Below the pieces are notes generated by a model, which was given only the letters and a program-made list of their open reading frames with translations, was not told where the DNA came from and made no database searches. From the NCBI RefSeq assembly GCF_012033735.1, contig NZ_JAAVJD010000006.1, positions 7,703 to 69,333 of the forward strand: a stretch of DNA of 61,631 nucleotides. The letters are read 5' to 3'. This DNA is from Streptomyces lonarensis. Its GTDB lineage: Bacteria > Actinomycetota > Actinomycetes > Streptomycetales > Streptomycetaceae. The translations under genes were made by a program, and so were the position numbers. Positions 1-9,635 of the stretch are shown one piece after another (within the stretch, counting starts at the first letter, position 1; the number at the start of each line of letters is the position of its first letter).

Positions 1-24
1 TGCCGACGCCGTCCGGCGTCGGCA
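1..24 (-). terminator. Probable terminator after the PPA1309-family gene
   Basis: A perfect 10-bp stem (1-10 with 15-24) with a 4-base loop lies about 34 bases beyond the stop codon of the minus-strand gene at 58-645. There is no U-tract, as is usual for Streptomyces terminators. It sits at the window edge and may also serve a converging gene to the left. Confidence 0.6.
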
Positions 25-57
25 CGGGCCCGCTCGCGGTACGGCGGCGCCGGGTGG

Positions 58-645
58 TCAGGACTCGAAGGTCGCGGCCAGCGCGTCGGCCAGCCCCGGG
101 ACCAGGTCCCGGCCGGTGAGGACCTCGGTGTCCTCGTCCTTGGCGCGCAGCCGCACCGCGGCCTCCCGCTCGCCGCCGCGCAGCACGCCCACGGTCATGC
201 GGACCTCCTGGCGCTCGGGGTGCTCCGCGACCCACTTGGTGAGCGCGTCGATGTTCTCCTCCTCGCGCAGCTCGTCGGGGACGGCGGCCTCCGCGTCGGG
301 CGAGAGCATCAGCCGCTCGACGGTGAGCGCGCAGCCGACGACCGCGTCGGGCCAGGCGATGGTGCCGAGGAACTCGTCGAGCGGGGCGTCCGGCGGCAGC
401 TCCTCCTGCTCCACCGGGGTCAACGAGCCGCCGATCGGCTCCTCCTGCGCGGGGTCGAGGCCGAGGCGGTCGGCGAGGGAGGGCTCCTCGGAGCGGAGGC
501 GGGCGGTGTCGACGAGGGCGAAGAGGCGGGCGGGCTTGTCCCAGCCGAGTCCGGAGACGTAGCCGTCGATCTCCAGCACGGCGCGGGTGAGCGGTGCGGT
601 GGCCATCTGACCTGCCCCGGACGGGGCGGAGTGGGTGTTGTCCAT
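58..645 (-). CDS. PPA1309-family conserved hypothetical protein
   Basis: This 195-residue, acidic, soluble-looking protein has no signal peptide or membrane segment. It resembles the PPA1309 family that in Streptomyces usually sits divergent from the UPF0182 membrane-protein gene, exactly as here. The function of the family is not known. The body is rich in Glu and Asp and carries a mixed alpha/beta pattern, with a short disordered N-terminus of about 18 residues. The ATG at 645 is used because no better start with a ribosome site was seen. The family assignment comes from composition and neighbourhood, not from a catalytic motif. Confidence 0.75.
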   Translation of the reverse strand: MDNTHSAPSGAGQMATAPLTRAVLEIDGYVSGLGWDKPARLFALVDTARLRSEEPSLADRLGLDPAQEEPIGGSLTPVEQEELPPDAPLDEFLGTIAWPDAVVGCALTVERLMLSPDAEAAVPDELREEENIDALTKWVAEHPERQEVRMTVGVLRGGEREAAVRLRAKDEDTEVLTGRDLVPGLADALAATFES

Positions 646-678
646 GTCTATATCGTGCCGTGACCCACCCCGGGAACG

Positions 679-704
679 GGAACTGAGTAAAGCTTGAGTA
701 AGTT
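679..704 (+). promoter_or_regulatory. Candidate ECF-sigma (SigR/SigE-like) promoter for the UPF0182 gene
   Basis: GGGAAC at 678-683 is followed after 18 bases by GTTAC at 702-706. This fits the GGAAT/C-N18-GTT shape of Streptomyces extracytoplasmic-function sigma promoters. Transcription would start near 710, about 55 bases before the TTG start at 764. The spacer contains a TGAGTAA direct repeat (684-690 and 695-701), and a small inverted repeat CTAGGG/CCCTAG (706-711, 720-725) follows. This is a pattern match only. Confidence 0.35.
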
Positions 705-763
705 ACTAGGGTGGGCTTCCCCTAGCCCAGATTCATCCGCTGCGAATCTCAGAGGTGCGCACC

Positions 764-3700
764 TTGGCTTTCCAGATGCCGGACCGGGGCTCGGGCGGCC
801 CCAAAGGTCCGAACGGGCCCAGAGGCCCACGTGGCCCCGGAGGGCCGGGCGGGTCAGGAGTACCGCGGTTCACGGTCGGGCGTCCGTCGAGGGGCGCCAA
901 GACGCTGTTGATCACCGCGGCCATCCTTGCCGGCCTGGCCATTCTTTTCGCAATGTTCGCCGGGTTCTGGACGGACCTGCTGTGGTACCAGTCCGTGGAC
1001 TACACGCGGGTCTTCACCACACAGCTGTTCACCCGGATCGGACTCTTCGCCGTATTCGCCGTCCTCATGGCGCTGGCGGTCGGGTTCAACATCTGGCTGG
1101 CTCACCGGATGCGTCCGCCGCTGAGCGGGATGTCGCCGGAGCAGCAGAACCTCGACCGCTACCGGATGAGCATCGCACCCTACAAGAAGTGGGTGCTGAT
1201 CGCCGTCTCGGTGCTGGTCGGCCTGGTCGCGGGCGGTTCCGCGGCCGGTCAGTGGCGTACCTGGCTGACCTGGGTCAACGGCACGTCCTTCGGCGTGACC
1301 GACGCCCAGTTCGGCCGTGACATCTCCTTCTTCGCCTTCGACCTGCCGTTCTACCGCTTCCTGCTGGGCATCGGTTTCGCGCTGGTCGTGGTCTCGCTGA
1401 TCGCGGCGGCGGTGACGCACTACCTCTACGGCGGGATCAAGGCGTCCAGCCCGGGCAACCGGATCACCGCGGGCGCCACCGGCCACCTCTCGGTGCTGCT
1501 CGGTCTGTTCGTCTCGCTGAAGGCCGTCGCGTACTGGTTCGACCGGTACGGACTCGCCCTCAAGAGCAGCGACTTCCGCAACGCCGACGGCTGGACGGGT
1601 CTGCGGTACGTGGACGCCAACGCCTACCTGCCGGCGAAGACCATCCTCACCATCATCGCGATCATCTGCGCCGTGCTGTTCTTCGCCACCCTGTGGCGGC
1701 GGATGTGGCAGCTCCCGGTGATCGGTCTGGGCCTGATGGTCCTCTCCGCCGTGCTGATCGGCGGGGTCTACCCGGCGCTGGTGCAGCAGTTCCAGGTGCG
1801 CCCGAACCAGCAGGCGGTGGAGACGCCGTACATCGAGAAGCACCTCGCGGCGACCAAGGAGGCCTACGGCATCGACCAGGCCGAGAAGGAGTCCTTCGGG
1901 CGCCAGGAGGCCGCAGCGGTCACCGACGAGAACCGGCAGGAGCTGCGCAACAGCGTCAGCGAGGCCGCCTCGATCCGCCTGGTCGACCCGAACGTGATCT
2001 CCCCGGCCTTCCAGCAGCTCCAGCAGATCCGCGGCTACTACCAGTTCGCGAGCACGCTGGACGTGGACCGGTACCCGTCGGCCGACGGCGAGGGCGACCA
2101 GGACACCGTCATCGGTGTCCGTGAGATCAACATCGAGCGGCTGCCCGACCGAAACTGGATCAACGACCACTTCCGCTACACCCACGGCTTCGGCGTGGTC
2201 GCGGCCAAGGGCGACGAGATCCTCGGCAACGGCACCCCCTCCTTCACCGAGAAGGAGCTGCCGCCCGTCGGTGACCTCGGCGAGTACGAGCCGCGGATCT
2301 ACTTCGGCGAGGCGACCAACCACTGGTCGATCGTCGGCGGCCCGCAGCCCGAGCTCGACTACATCCGCGGTGACAGCGGCACCGACGAGGAAGCGGCCGA
2401 CGAGGCCGCGGACGAGGCCGCCGAGGGCGAGGGGACCGAAGGCGACGGCGACGCCGCCGAGGGCGAGGGCGAGGGCGGCTCCGAGGAGCCCACCGAGGAG
2501 CAGCCCGCCAGCTCCGGCGAGGAGCAGGACTACAGCTACACCGGTGAGGGTGGTGTCGAGCTGAACAACTACTTCCGCCGCGCCGCCTACGCCCTCACCA
2601 TGGGTGAGCCGCAGATCCTGTACTCCGGCGCCATCGGCGACGGTTCGAAGATCCTGTACAAGCGCACCCCGCAGGAGCGCGTCGAGGCCGTCGCCCCGTG
2701 GCTCTCGCTGGACGGCGACCCCTACCCGGCGGTCGTCGACGGCCGGGTGCTGTGGATCGTGGACGCCTACACCACCTCCAACGGCTACCCGTACTCCTCC
2801 CGCACGGTCCTGGACCAGGCGACGGAGACGGCGCTGACGGACGCCCAGCGGCAGGTGCTCGCGCAGCAGAACCAGATCAACTACATGCGCAACTCCGTCA
2901 AGGCGACGGTGGACGCGTACAGCGGTGAGGTCGTCCTCTACGAGTGGGAGGAGGACGAGCCCGTCCTCCAGACCTGGAAGAAGGCGTTCCCGGGGACGGT
3001 CACGCCGAAGGACGAGATCAGCGAGGAACTGCTGGCCCACCTCCGGTACCCGCAGGACCTCTTCAACGTGCAGCGCGACCTGCTCCAGCGCTACCACGTG
3101 GACAGCGCGAGCCTGTTCTTCGCGGGCGGTGAGCGCTGGGTCGTGCCCCAGATGCCGGGTGAGTCCTCGGGCACCGTGGTGCCCTCGTACTACCTGTCCA
3201 TCCGGATGCCGGACCAGGACCAGCGGAGCTTCTCGCTGACCACCACGTTCAACCCGCGCGACCGTGAGACGCTCGCCGCCTACATGGCGGTGGAGGCCGA
3301 CGCGAGAAGCGACGAGTACGGCAGGATGCGCATCCTGACGCTGCCCAACAACACGACCACACCCGGTCCGCAACAGGTGCAGTCGAGATGGAACGCCGAG
3401 CCGGACATCGCGCAGCAGATCAACCTGCTGACGCGGGGCGACTCCCAGGTGGACTACGGCAACCTGCTGACGATCCCCCTGGGCGAGGACGACCTGCTCT
3501 ACGTCGAGCCGCTCTACGTCCGCGGTGCGGGCGCCAACTATCCGCGCATGCAGATGGTGCTCGCCTCCTACGGGGACGAGTTGGCGTTCGAGCCGACACT
3601 GGGCGAGGCGCTGGACGTGCTGTTCGGTGTCACCGAGTCCGGCGACGAGGTGGAGGCCACTCCGCCGACCGACCCGGACGACCCGGACGCGGGCCAGGAC

Positions 3701-3922
3701 GAGCAGGAGCCGGACGGCTCCGAGACGCCGGCCGAACTCGCGGGCGAGCTCTCGGAAGCCATCCAGGAGGCCGAGCAGGCCTTCGCGGAGGGCGACTGGG
3801 CCGGCTTCGGTGAGGCACAGGACCGGATCAAGGAACTGAGCCGCCAGCTCGACGAGGCGCTGCGTCCGGAGGGGTCCGACGAGGACTCCGGCGACTCCGG
3901 TGACACGCCGTCGGACGAGTGA
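764..3922 (+). CDS. UPF0182 family large membrane protein
   Basis: The protein has about 1,052 residues. A Gly/Pro/Arg-rich N-terminus is followed by about seven hydrophobic helices in the first 350 residues, then a large extracytoplasmic-looking domain. An acidic Glu/Asp/Gly-rich insertion lies around residues 540-590 and an acidic tail ends the protein. Length and layout match the actinobacterial UPF0182 family, whose function is unknown. Three in-frame starts are possible: GTG 755, TTG 764 and ATG 776. TTG 764 is preferred because AGAGGTG (751-757) lies at the right distance, and the resulting start MAFQMPDRG agrees with what I recall of Streptomyces orthologues. The gene is divergent from the PPA1309 gene, and a tRNA gene follows it. 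Confidence 0.88.
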   Translation: MAFQMPDRGSGGPKGPNGPRGPRGPGGPGGSGVPRFTVGRPSRGAKTLLITAAILAGLAILFAMFAGFWTDLLWYQSVDYTRVFTTQLFTRIGLFAVFAVLMALAVGFNIWLAHRMRPPLSGMSPEQQNLDRYRMSIAPYKKWVLIAVSVLVGLVAGGSAAGQWRTWLTWVNGTSFGVTDAQFGRDISFFAFDLPFYRFLLGIGFALVVVSLIAAAVTHYLYGGIKASSPGNRITAGATGHLSVLLGLFVSLKAVAYWFDRYGLALKSSDFRNADGWTGLRYVDANAYLPAKTILTIIAIICAVLFFATLWRRMWQLPVIGLGLMVLSAVLIGGVYPALVQQFQVRPNQQAVETPYIEKHLAATKEAYGIDQAEKESFGRQEAAAVTDENRQELRNSVSEAASIRLVDPNVISPAFQQLQQIRGYYQFASTLDVDRYPSADGEGDQDTVIGVREINIERLPDRNWINDHFRYTHGFGVVAAKGDEILGNGTPSFTEKELPPVGDLGEYEPRIYFGEATNHWSIVGGPQPELDYIRGDSGTDEEAADEAADEAAEGEGTEGDGDAAEGEGEGGSEEPTEEQPASSGEEQDYSYTGEGGVELNNYFRRAAYALTMGEPQILYSGAIGDGSKILYKRTPQERVEAVAPWLSLDGDPYPAVVDGRVLWIVDAYTTSNGYPYSSRTVLDQATETALTDAQRQVLAQQNQINYMRNSVKATVDAYSGEVVLYEWEEDEPVLQTWKKAFPGTVTPKDEISEELLAHLRYPQDLFNVQRDLLQRYHVDSASLFFAGGERWVVPQMPGESSGTVVPSYYLSIRMPDQDQRSFSLTTTFNPRDRETLAAYMAVEADARSDEYGRMRILTLPNNTTTPGPQQVQSRWNAEPDIAQQINLLTRGDSQVDYGNLLTIPLGEDDLLYVEPLYVRGAGANYPRMQMVLASYGDELAFEPTLGEALDVLFGVTESGDEVEATPPTDPDDPDAGQDEQEPDGSETPAELAGELSEAIQEAEQAFAEGDWAGFGEAQDRIKELSRQLDEALRPEGSDEDSGDSGDTPSDE

Positions 3923-4022
3923 CGCCCGCGCTCGCGTGAGGTGACCACCCCGCGCTGTGGTAATGTTTCATCTGTCGCCAAGGGGAAACCCGAGGCGGGA
4001 GGGCCCCGCAAGGGGACCACGG

Positions 4023-4099
4023 CGCGGGGTGGAGCAGTTCGGTAGCTCGCTGGGCTCATAACCCAGAGGTCGCAGGTTCAAATCCTGTCCCCGCTACCA
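4023..4099 (+). tRNA. Initiator tRNA-fMet (anticodon CAT)
   Basis: The 77-nt cloverleaf has encoded CCA at 4097-4099 and the anticodon CAT at 4057-4059. Three consecutive G:C pairs flank the anticodon loop (GGG...CCC), and the 1:72 position is a C:U mismatch rather than a Watson-Crick pair. Both features mark the initiator rather than the elongator methionine tRNA. The T-loop reads GGTTCAAATCC. A strong hairpin terminator begins 6 bases downstream. Confidence 0.96.
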
Positions 4100-4104
4100 G
4101 TAGG

Positions 4105-4140
4105 ACGAGGGCCCGCATCCAAGAGGATGCGGGCCCTCGT
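4105..4140 (+). terminator. Strong terminator after tRNA-fMet
   Basis: A perfect 16-bp stem (4105-4120 with 4125-4140) with the loop AAGA follows the tRNA by five bases. It is followed by TGTGTTGTG, a weak T-rich tail. Confidence 0.9.
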
Positions 4141-4234
4141 TGTGTTGTGCCCGGACATCGGGTGTGCCCGACCCGCGCTCCCGTCGGGCTCCCGGCTCCC
4201 GGATCCGGCGGGCCCGCCCGGGCCGGTCACGCCG

Positions 4235-4264
4235 CCGCCCGGCCACCGTGCGGCGGCCGGGCGG
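4235..4264 (-). terminator. Probable terminator after the ROK regulator
   Basis: A perfect 10-bp G+C stem (4235-4244 with 4255-4264, loop of 10) lies about 50 bases past the stop codon of the minus-strand ROK gene. With the tRNA terminator it separates the two convergent units. Confidence 0.55.
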
Positions 4265-4313
4265 GGAGGCGGTACGGGGCTCCGGCCGGGGCGGGGAGCC
4301 GTCGCCGGAGGGG

Positions 4314-5528
4314 TCAGGCGGTCAGCAGGGCGTCGAGCTGGCTCGGGGCGAGCGCGTGCTCGATCACCATGAAGGCCGCGCCCTGGATTCCGGCGTGGCC
4401 GTCCGGCCCGGCCTGCACGATCCGCAGATGCTCGGTGGCCAGCGGCAGCGACCGCTGGTAGACGACCTCCCGCACCCCGGCGATCAGGTGCTCGCCGGCC
4501 TGCGCCAGGGCGCCGCCGATGACGACGACCGACGGGTTGATGAGGCTGACCGCGGTGGCCAGCACCTCGCCGATGTCGCGGCCGGCCTGGCGGACCAGGC
4601 GCAGCGTGGGGACGGAGCCGCTGCGGGCGAGGGCGACCACCTCGGCGCTGCCGCGGGCCGTCACCCCCTGCTCGGTCAGCCGCGCGGCGACGGCGGCGCC
4701 GCTCGCCACCGACTCCAGGCAGCCGACGTTCCCGCAGCGGCACATGACGTCGGCGACGTCCGCGTCGTGGGGGAGCCGGACGTGTCCCATGTCGCCGGCG
4801 ACCCCCTGGGCCCCGCGGTGGAGCCGGCCGTCGATGACGAGCCCGCTGCCGATTCCGGTGGCGACCTTGACGAGGATGAACTGCGACTCGTCGGGCCAGT
4901 TGGTGCGGTGTTCGCCCAGGGCCATGATGTTGACGTCGTTGTCGACGAGTGTTACCGCGTCGATGCGCGAGCGGACGAACCCGGGGACGTCGAACCCGTC
5001 CCAGCCCGGCATGATCGGCGGGTTGGTCGGGCGTCCGGAGGAGAACTCGACCGGGCCGGGGAGCCCGATGCCGATGCCGAGCAGTTCGCCCGGGGTGCGC
5101 CCGAGCGCCGCCAGCAACTCCAGTCCGCGGTCCTGGAGATGGCCGAGGACGACCTCCGGTCCGCGGTCGATGTCGATCGCCTCGTCGTCCTCGACGAGCA
5201 CCTGACCGGCGAGGTCGGTGACGGCGAGCTTGACGTGGGTGGCGCCCACGTCGGCCACGAGGACCACGCGCGCATCGGGGTTGAACGCGAACAGCGAGGG
5301 CGGTCGGCCCCCGGTGGAGCGCCCCTTCTCCGCGTGCCGCAGCAGCCCCGAGTTCATGAGAAGGTCCACGCGCTCGGCGATCGTGGACCGGGCGAGACCC
5401 GTCTCGGCGGAGAGCTCCGCGCGGGTGCGAGGGCGGCCGTCGCGGACGAGGTCCAGCAGTGCGGCTGTTCCGACCGTGGCGTTGACCGCGGTGAGCGGCA
5501 GCGGTCCACTGGCGGAGGTGGCGGTCAT
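4314..5528 (-). CDS. ROK family transcriptional regulator (sugar repressor)
   Basis: About 404 residues. The N-terminal winged-helix domain (roughly residues 15-75, including AELSAETGLARSTIAERV) precedes a sugar-kinase-like ROK domain. The ROK domain shows the phosphate-binding DVGATH motif near residue 92 and the zinc signature CRCGNVGCLES near residue 260. The family comprises sugar-responsive repressors such as XylR and NagC. The gene is divergent from the sugar ABC transporter genes, so it most likely represses them. Start: ATG 5528 is preceded by GGAAAGG at good spacing; the upstream ATG 5543 is less well placed. A possible promoter (TTCAGC-16-TATGCT on the minus strand) lies near 5600-5630. 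Confidence 0.9.
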   Translation of the reverse strand: MTATSASGPLPLTAVNATVGTAALLDLVRDGRPRTRAELSAETGLARSTIAERVDLLMNSGLLRHAEKGRSTGGRPPSLFAFNPDARVVLVADVGATHVKLAVTDLAGQVLVEDDEAIDIDRGPEVVLGHLQDRGLELLAALGRTPGELLGIGIGLPGPVEFSSGRPTNPPIMPGWDGFDVPGFVRSRIDAVTLVDNDVNIMALGEHRTNWPDESQFILVKVATGIGSGLVIDGRLHRGAQGVAGDMGHVRLPHDADVADVMCRCGNVGCLESVASGAAVAARLTEQGVTARGSAEVVALARSGSVPTLRLVRQAGRDIGEVLATAVSLINPSVVVIGGALAQAGEHLIAGVREVVYQRSLPLATEHLRIVQAGPDGHAGIQGAAFMVIEHALAPSQLDALLTA

Positions 5529-5643
5529 GACGTGCCTTTCCATCCGATGCCGCAGTCACGAAGGTGGGGGCGTTCACGGTACAACGCCCGGGCCTTTCTC
5601 TCTGCCGGAGCATACCTTCTGACAGGTAACGCTGAACTTTCTA

Positions 5644-5681
5644 TTGACCCCCGGCAAAAGTGGCTCTACGTTCATCCGCCA
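5644..5681 (+). promoter_or_regulatory. Sigma70-like promoter giving a leaderless transcript
   Basis: TTGACC (5644-5649), a 17-base spacer and TACGTT (5667-5672) form a good housekeeping promoter. Only eight bases separate the -10 box from the ATG at 5681, and no ribosome-binding site is present. The transcript should therefore start at or next to the A of the ATG. This decides the start of the ATPase gene, because the upstream in-frame GTG 5660 lies inside the promoter spacer. Confidence 0.65.
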
Positions 5682-7234
5682 TGGGAGCCGCACACCAGGC
5701 GCCGGACGAGTCCGCAGGCGCCAGTGACCGTCAGCCACTGCTGGAGATGCACGACATCGTCAAGCACTTCCCCGGCGTCAAGGCGCTGGACGGCATCGAC
5801 CTGGACGTCCGAGCCGGCGAGGTCCACTGCCTGCTCGGACAGAACGGTGCCGGCAAGTCGACCCTGATCAAGGTCCTCGCCGGTGCCCACCAGCCGAACG
5901 CCGGCCGCATCACCTGGCGGGGCGAGGAGGTACGGCTGCCGAACCCGCAGGCAGCCATCAAGCTCGGCATCGCCACCATCTACCAGGAGCTGGACCTCGT
6001 CGACGGCCTCACCGTCGCCGAGAACATCCACCTCGGCCACGAGCGCCGCAACCGCTGGGGACTCAACGCCGCCGGCGAGTCCAACGCCGCGGCCGCGGAA
6101 CTCCTCGGCCGGCTCGGCCACCCCGAGGTCTCGCCCACCACCGAGGTGGGGCGGATGTCCGCCGCCGGCAAGCAGATCGTCTCCATGGCGCGGGCGCTGT
6201 CGCACGACGCGAAGCTCATCGTGATGGACGAGCCCTCCGCCGTGCTGGACCAGGAGGAGGTCGGCCGGCTCTTCCGCGTCGTGCGGGACCTCTCCGCCCA
6301 GGGCGTCGCGATCGTCTACATCTCGCACCGCCTGGAGGAGATCCGGCAGATCGGCAACCGTGTCACCGTCCTCAAGGACGGCCGCACCGTCGCCACCGGG
6401 CTGCAGGCCGAGGACACCCCCACCAAGGAGGTGATCCGGCTGATGACGGGCCGATCCATCGACTACGTCTTCCCCGACCGGGGCGCGGGCGCCCCCGAGG
6501 GCGACCCCGTGCTGGAGGTCGAGAACCTCGGCCGGACCGGCGAGTTCAAGGGCGTCGGCTTCTCCGTCCGCCCCGGCGAGATCGTCGGTCTGGCCGGCAT
6601 GGTCGGCTCGGGGCGCTCCGAGATCCTGGAGACCATCTACGGCGCCCGCAAGCCCACCACCGGCAGCGTCAGCGTCGCCGGGAAGCGGCTGCGGCCCGGC
6701 CGGGTCGGGGCGGCGATGGCCGCCGGGATCGGCTTCGCCCCCGAGGAGCGCAAGAGCCAGGCCCTGGTGCTGCGCGACCCGATCTACCGCAACGTGACGA
6801 TGGCGAGCCTGCCGCGGTTCTCCCGCCGCGGGTTCATGCACAACGCCGAGGAGCGCCGCGCCGCAGCGGAGCACACCGGCGCGCTGGACCTGCGCCCCAA
6901 CGACGTCGACCGCGCCGCCGGGACCCTCTCGGGCGGCAACCAGCAGAAGGTGGTCCTCGCGCGGTGGCTGCTGCGCGACTGCAAGGTCCTGCTGCTGGAC
7001 GAGCCCAGCCGAGGGGTGGACGTCGGTGCCCGCACCGAGATCTACGCCCTGGTCCGGTCGCTGGCCGCGAGCGGCATCGCCGTCGTCGTGGTGTCCAGCG
7101 AGATCGAGGAGGTCATCGGCCTCTCCGACCGGGTGCTGGTGATTTCCGACGGGAGCCTGGTGCACGACTGCCCGGCCGACGAGATCAGTGAGCACCAGGT
7201 GCTCGACATGGTGATGGAAGGTGAGGTGGCGTGA
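5681..7234 (+). CDS. Ribose/xylose-type sugar ABC transporter ATP-binding protein
   Basis: About 517 residues with two fused nucleotide-binding domains, as in RbsA, XylG and MglA. The first domain has Walker A GQNGAGKST and Walker B LIVMDEPSA, with a degenerate signature (RMSAAGKQ). The second has the usual degenerate Walker A (MVGSGRSE), the signature LSGGNQQKV and Walker B VLLLDEPSRGVD. It powers uptake with the permease and binding lipoprotein that follow. The stop codon overlaps the permease start by four bases (GTGA). Translation probably begins at the leaderless ATG 5681. The substrate cannot be read from the sequence. Confidence 0.93.
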   Translation: MGAAHQAPDESAGASDRQPLLEMHDIVKHFPGVKALDGIDLDVRAGEVHCLLGQNGAGKSTLIKVLAGAHQPNAGRITWRGEEVRLPNPQAAIKLGIATIYQELDLVDGLTVAENIHLGHERRNRWGLNAAGESNAAAAELLGRLGHPEVSPTTEVGRMSAAGKQIVSMARALSHDAKLIVMDEPSAVLDQEEVGRLFRVVRDLSAQGVAIVYISHRLEEIRQIGNRVTVLKDGRTVATGLQAEDTPTKEVIRLMTGRSIDYVFPDRGAGAPEGDPVLEVENLGRTGEFKGVGFSVRPGEIVGLAGMVGSGRSEILETIYGARKPTTGSVSVAGKRLRPGRVGAAMAAGIGFAPEERKSQALVLRDPIYRNVTMASLPRFSRRGFMHNAEERRAAAEHTGALDLRPNDVDRAAGTLSGGNQQKVVLARWLLRDCKVLLLDEPSRGVDVGARTEIYALVRSLAASGIAVVVVSSEIEEVIGLSDRVLVISDGSLVHDCPADEISEHQVLDMVMEGEVA

Positions 7235-8298
7235 GCCTCCAAGCGAGTGCCGTGGAGTCCGGCGGTCAGCCGGGACCCGGCGAGGACGTGCCGGAGAAGA
7301 AGGGGTCCTCCGGGGGCGGTTTCCGCAGCCGGGCCACGGACCTGCTCTCCGGCTCCGCAGGCCGCAACCTGGGCCTGGTCATCGCGCTGCTGCTGCTGTG
7401 CCTGATCGGTCTCATCACGGCCGGCGACCGGTTCGCCAACGTGGACAACATGATGACCGTGCTGCGCCTGGCCTCGGTCATCGGCGTGGTGTCGGTCGGG
7501 ATGACCTTCGTCATCACCGGCGGCGGCATCGACCTGTCGGTCGGCGCGATCGTCGCGCTCGCCTCGGTGTGGGCGACCACACTGGCGACGCAGACCATGG
7601 CGACCGACGTGCACTGGATTCTGATGGTCACCACCGCGCTGGCGGTGGGAGCGGGATGCGGCCTGGTCAACGGGTTGCTGATCGCCTACGGACGCATGGC
7701 TGCCTTCATCGTCACCCTGGCGATGCTGGCGGCGGCCCGCGGCCTGGCCGAGCTGATCGCCGACAAGAAGACGCAGGTCGTCACCGTCGGGCCGTTCCTG
7801 GACTTCTTCCGGGGATCGCTCCTCGGCGTCCCGCGGCTGGTCATCATCTTCGCGCTGGTCGCCGTGGCCGGCTGGATTCTGCTGAACCGGACCGCGTACG
7901 GGCGGCGCACCCTGGCCGTCGGCGGCAACCCGGAGGCGGCCCGCCTCGCCGGCATCAACGTCAAGCGCCACCAGACGTCGCTGTACGTCCTGCTGGGCGT
8001 GGCCTGCGGTATCGCGGCGGTCATGCTGATGGCCCGCACCACCGCCGGCACCTCCACCCACGGCACCCTCTACGAGCTGGACGCCATCGCCGCGGTGGTC
8101 ATCGGCGGCACCCTGCTCAGCGGCGGCCGCGGCACCATCGTCGGCACCGTCTTCGGCGTGCTGATCTTCACCACGCTGACCAACGTCTTCACCCTGAACA
8201 ACCTGGACACCTCCACCCAGGCGGTGGCCAAGGGCGCGATCATCGTCATCGCCGTGCTGCTCCAGCAGCGAGTGGCGGCGCGATCCACGCCCGGCTGA
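7231..8298 (+). CDS. Sugar ABC transporter permease (RbsC-like)
   Basis: The 355-residue membrane protein belongs to the branched-chain amino acid/ribose permease superfamily. A charged 40-residue cytoplasmic N-terminus is followed by about eight to ten hydrophobic helices. Family motifs include GMTFVITGGGIDLSVGAIVAL near residue 90-110 and VVIGGTLLSGGRGT near residue 290. Its GTG start overlaps the stop of the ATPase gene, so the two are translationally coupled. It forms the membrane channel for the sugar captured by the lipoprotein encoded at 8507. Confidence 0.93.
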   Translation: MSLQASAVESGGQPGPGEDVPEKKGSSGGGFRSRATDLLSGSAGRNLGLVIALLLLCLIGLITAGDRFANVDNMMTVLRLASVIGVVSVGMTFVITGGGIDLSVGAIVALASVWATTLATQTMATDVHWILMVTTALAVGAGCGLVNGLLIAYGRMAAFIVTLAMLAAARGLAELIADKKTQVVTVGPFLDFFRGSLLGVPRLVIIFALVAVAGWILLNRTAYGRRTLAVGGNPEAARLAGINVKRHQTSLYVLLGVACGIAAVMLMARTTAGTSTHGTLYELDAIAAVVIGGTLLSGGRGTIVGTVFGVLIFTTLTNVFTLNNLDTSTQAVAKGAIIVIAVLLQQRVAARSTPG

Positions 8299-8506
8299 CC
8301 GGGCGCGCGGTGCGCGGCCCCCTCCGGTGGCCCCGACCCGTGCGCCTCACCCCGCCCCACCCCGCCGCGCCCGCGCGGCACCCGGGCCCCGCGCCCGGGA
8401 CCCCATCAGGCACCGCCCCCCCCCGGGAGTCCCCGGGACCCGCGCCGCAGCTGCGACGACTCGGCGCACCCAGGCCGCACTTGTGTTCTCGAAAGGCAGG
8501 ACCGTC

Positions 8507-9571
8507 ATGTCCGCTACCGCCAGATCACGCCGTACCCGGACGCTGACCCGCATCGGCGCCCTGACCGCAGTGGCCGCGCTGGCCGTCGGCTGCACCTCCA
8601 ACACCCCGGCGGAGGAGAGCAACGGCGGTGGCGACGACGGCGGGACCACCGCCGTCAGCGCGAACGACGACCCGGGTGAGACCGTCACCATCGGCTTCTC
8701 CGGCCCCGAGGCCGACCACGGCTGGCTGGCGGCGATCAACTCGGCCGCCCGCGAGGAGGCCGACAAGTACGAGGACATCGAGTTCGACATCGCCGAGGGC
8801 ACCAACGACCCCTCGGCGCAGATCGCCCACATCGAGTCCTTCATCAGCAAGGGCGTCGACGCCATCGTGCTGCTGCCCACCGACGGCGCCGCGCTGACCG
8901 AGGCCGCGACCGAGGCGATGCAGGCCGGCATCCCGGTGGTCAACGTGGACCGCGAGTTCTCCAACGAGTTCGCCGCCCGCGTCACCATCCTCGGCGACAA
9001 CTACGGCATGGGCGTCTCCGCCGGCACCTACGCCTGCCAGCTGGTGGAGGAGAACGACCTCGGCGACGCCGTGATCGCCGAGATCGCCGGCATCGACTCG
9101 CTGCCGCTGACCCAGGACCGCTCCCAGGGCTTCGAGGACGCGCTCTCCGAGTGCGGCCAGGACGTGGACCGCCGGGTCGCCGCCGAGTTCACCGTGGAGT
9201 CCGGCGAGGCGGCCGCCTCCAACCTGCTCCAGGCGGCCAACGAGATCGACATCATCTGGAACCACGACGACGACCAGGGCGTCGGCGTCAAGGCGGCGTT
9301 CGAGAACGCGGACCGCGACGAGTTCTTCTTCATCGGCGGCGCGGGATCGGCCAACGCCATGCGGTGGATCGAGGCCGGCGAGATGGAGGCGACCGTCCTC
9401 TACCCGCCGACCCAGGCCGCCGACGGTGTGCGCCTGGCGCGGCTGCTCGCGCAGGACAAGGGCCTGTCCGACCTGGTCCAGGTCGAGGTCCCGCGGCGCA
9501 TCGTGCTCAACGCGCCCGTCGTGACGGCGGACAACGTCGAGCAGTACATGCCCCTGGGCTTCGAGTCCTGA
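8507..9571 (+). CDS. Sugar ABC transporter substrate-binding lipoprotein
   Basis: About 354 residues. A basic N-terminus (SRRTRTLTR), a hydrophobic stretch and the lipobox LAVGC at about residues 26-30 indicate a lipoprotein. The mature part is a type-1 periplasmic-binding fold of the ribose/galactose class, with GPEADHGWLAAIN and DAIVLLPTDGAALTE matching the ligand-cleft strands. Start: ATG 8507 follows GAAAGG at 8491; upstream in-frame codons lie in a C-rich stretch with no ribosome site. The preceding 200-base gap is strongly C-rich and contains runs of eight or more C. It belongs to the same transcription unit as the permease and the dehydrogenase downstream. Confidence 0.93.
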   Translation: MSATARSRRTRTLTRIGALTAVAALAVGCTSNTPAEESNGGGDDGGTTAVSANDDPGETVTIGFSGPEADHGWLAAINSAAREEADKYEDIEFDIAEGTNDPSAQIAHIESFISKGVDAIVLLPTDGAALTEAATEAMQAGIPVVNVDREFSNEFAARVTILGDNYGMGVSAGTYACQLVEENDLGDAVIAEIAGIDSLPLTQDRSQGFEDALSECGQDVDRRVAAEFTVESGEAAASNLLQAANEIDIIWNHDDDQGVGVKAAFENADRDEFFFIGGAGSANAMRWIEAGEMEATVLYPPTQAADGVRLARLLAQDKGLSDLVQVEVPRRIVLNAPVVTADNVEQYMPLGFES

Positions 9572-9635
9572 CGAACAGGTCGGCGGTAGCGACCAGCGGC
9601 CCGACGGGCCGCGGACGGCGGAAGAGGGAGACAGG

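Noticed and set aside
854..3373. Very long open frame (839 codons) on the minus strand opposite the UPF0182 gene
   Set aside because: It is a mirror of the biased codons of the real gene. Its translation is Val/Gly/Arg/Leu-rich without domains, and it has no ribosome site. The same applies to long antisense frames over glmS, ftsH, the carboxylase genes and the ABC genes.
4073..4099. tRNA-fMet 3' end as an integration (att) site
   Set aside because: No second copy of the 3' end of the tRNA was found in the window, and neither integrase nor excisionase genes are present.
8341..8450. C-run-rich stretch as a possible structured RNA or repeat array
   Set aside because: It contains poly-C runs and short irregular G+C words, but no regular repeat unit or stable covarying-looking hairpin could be supported.
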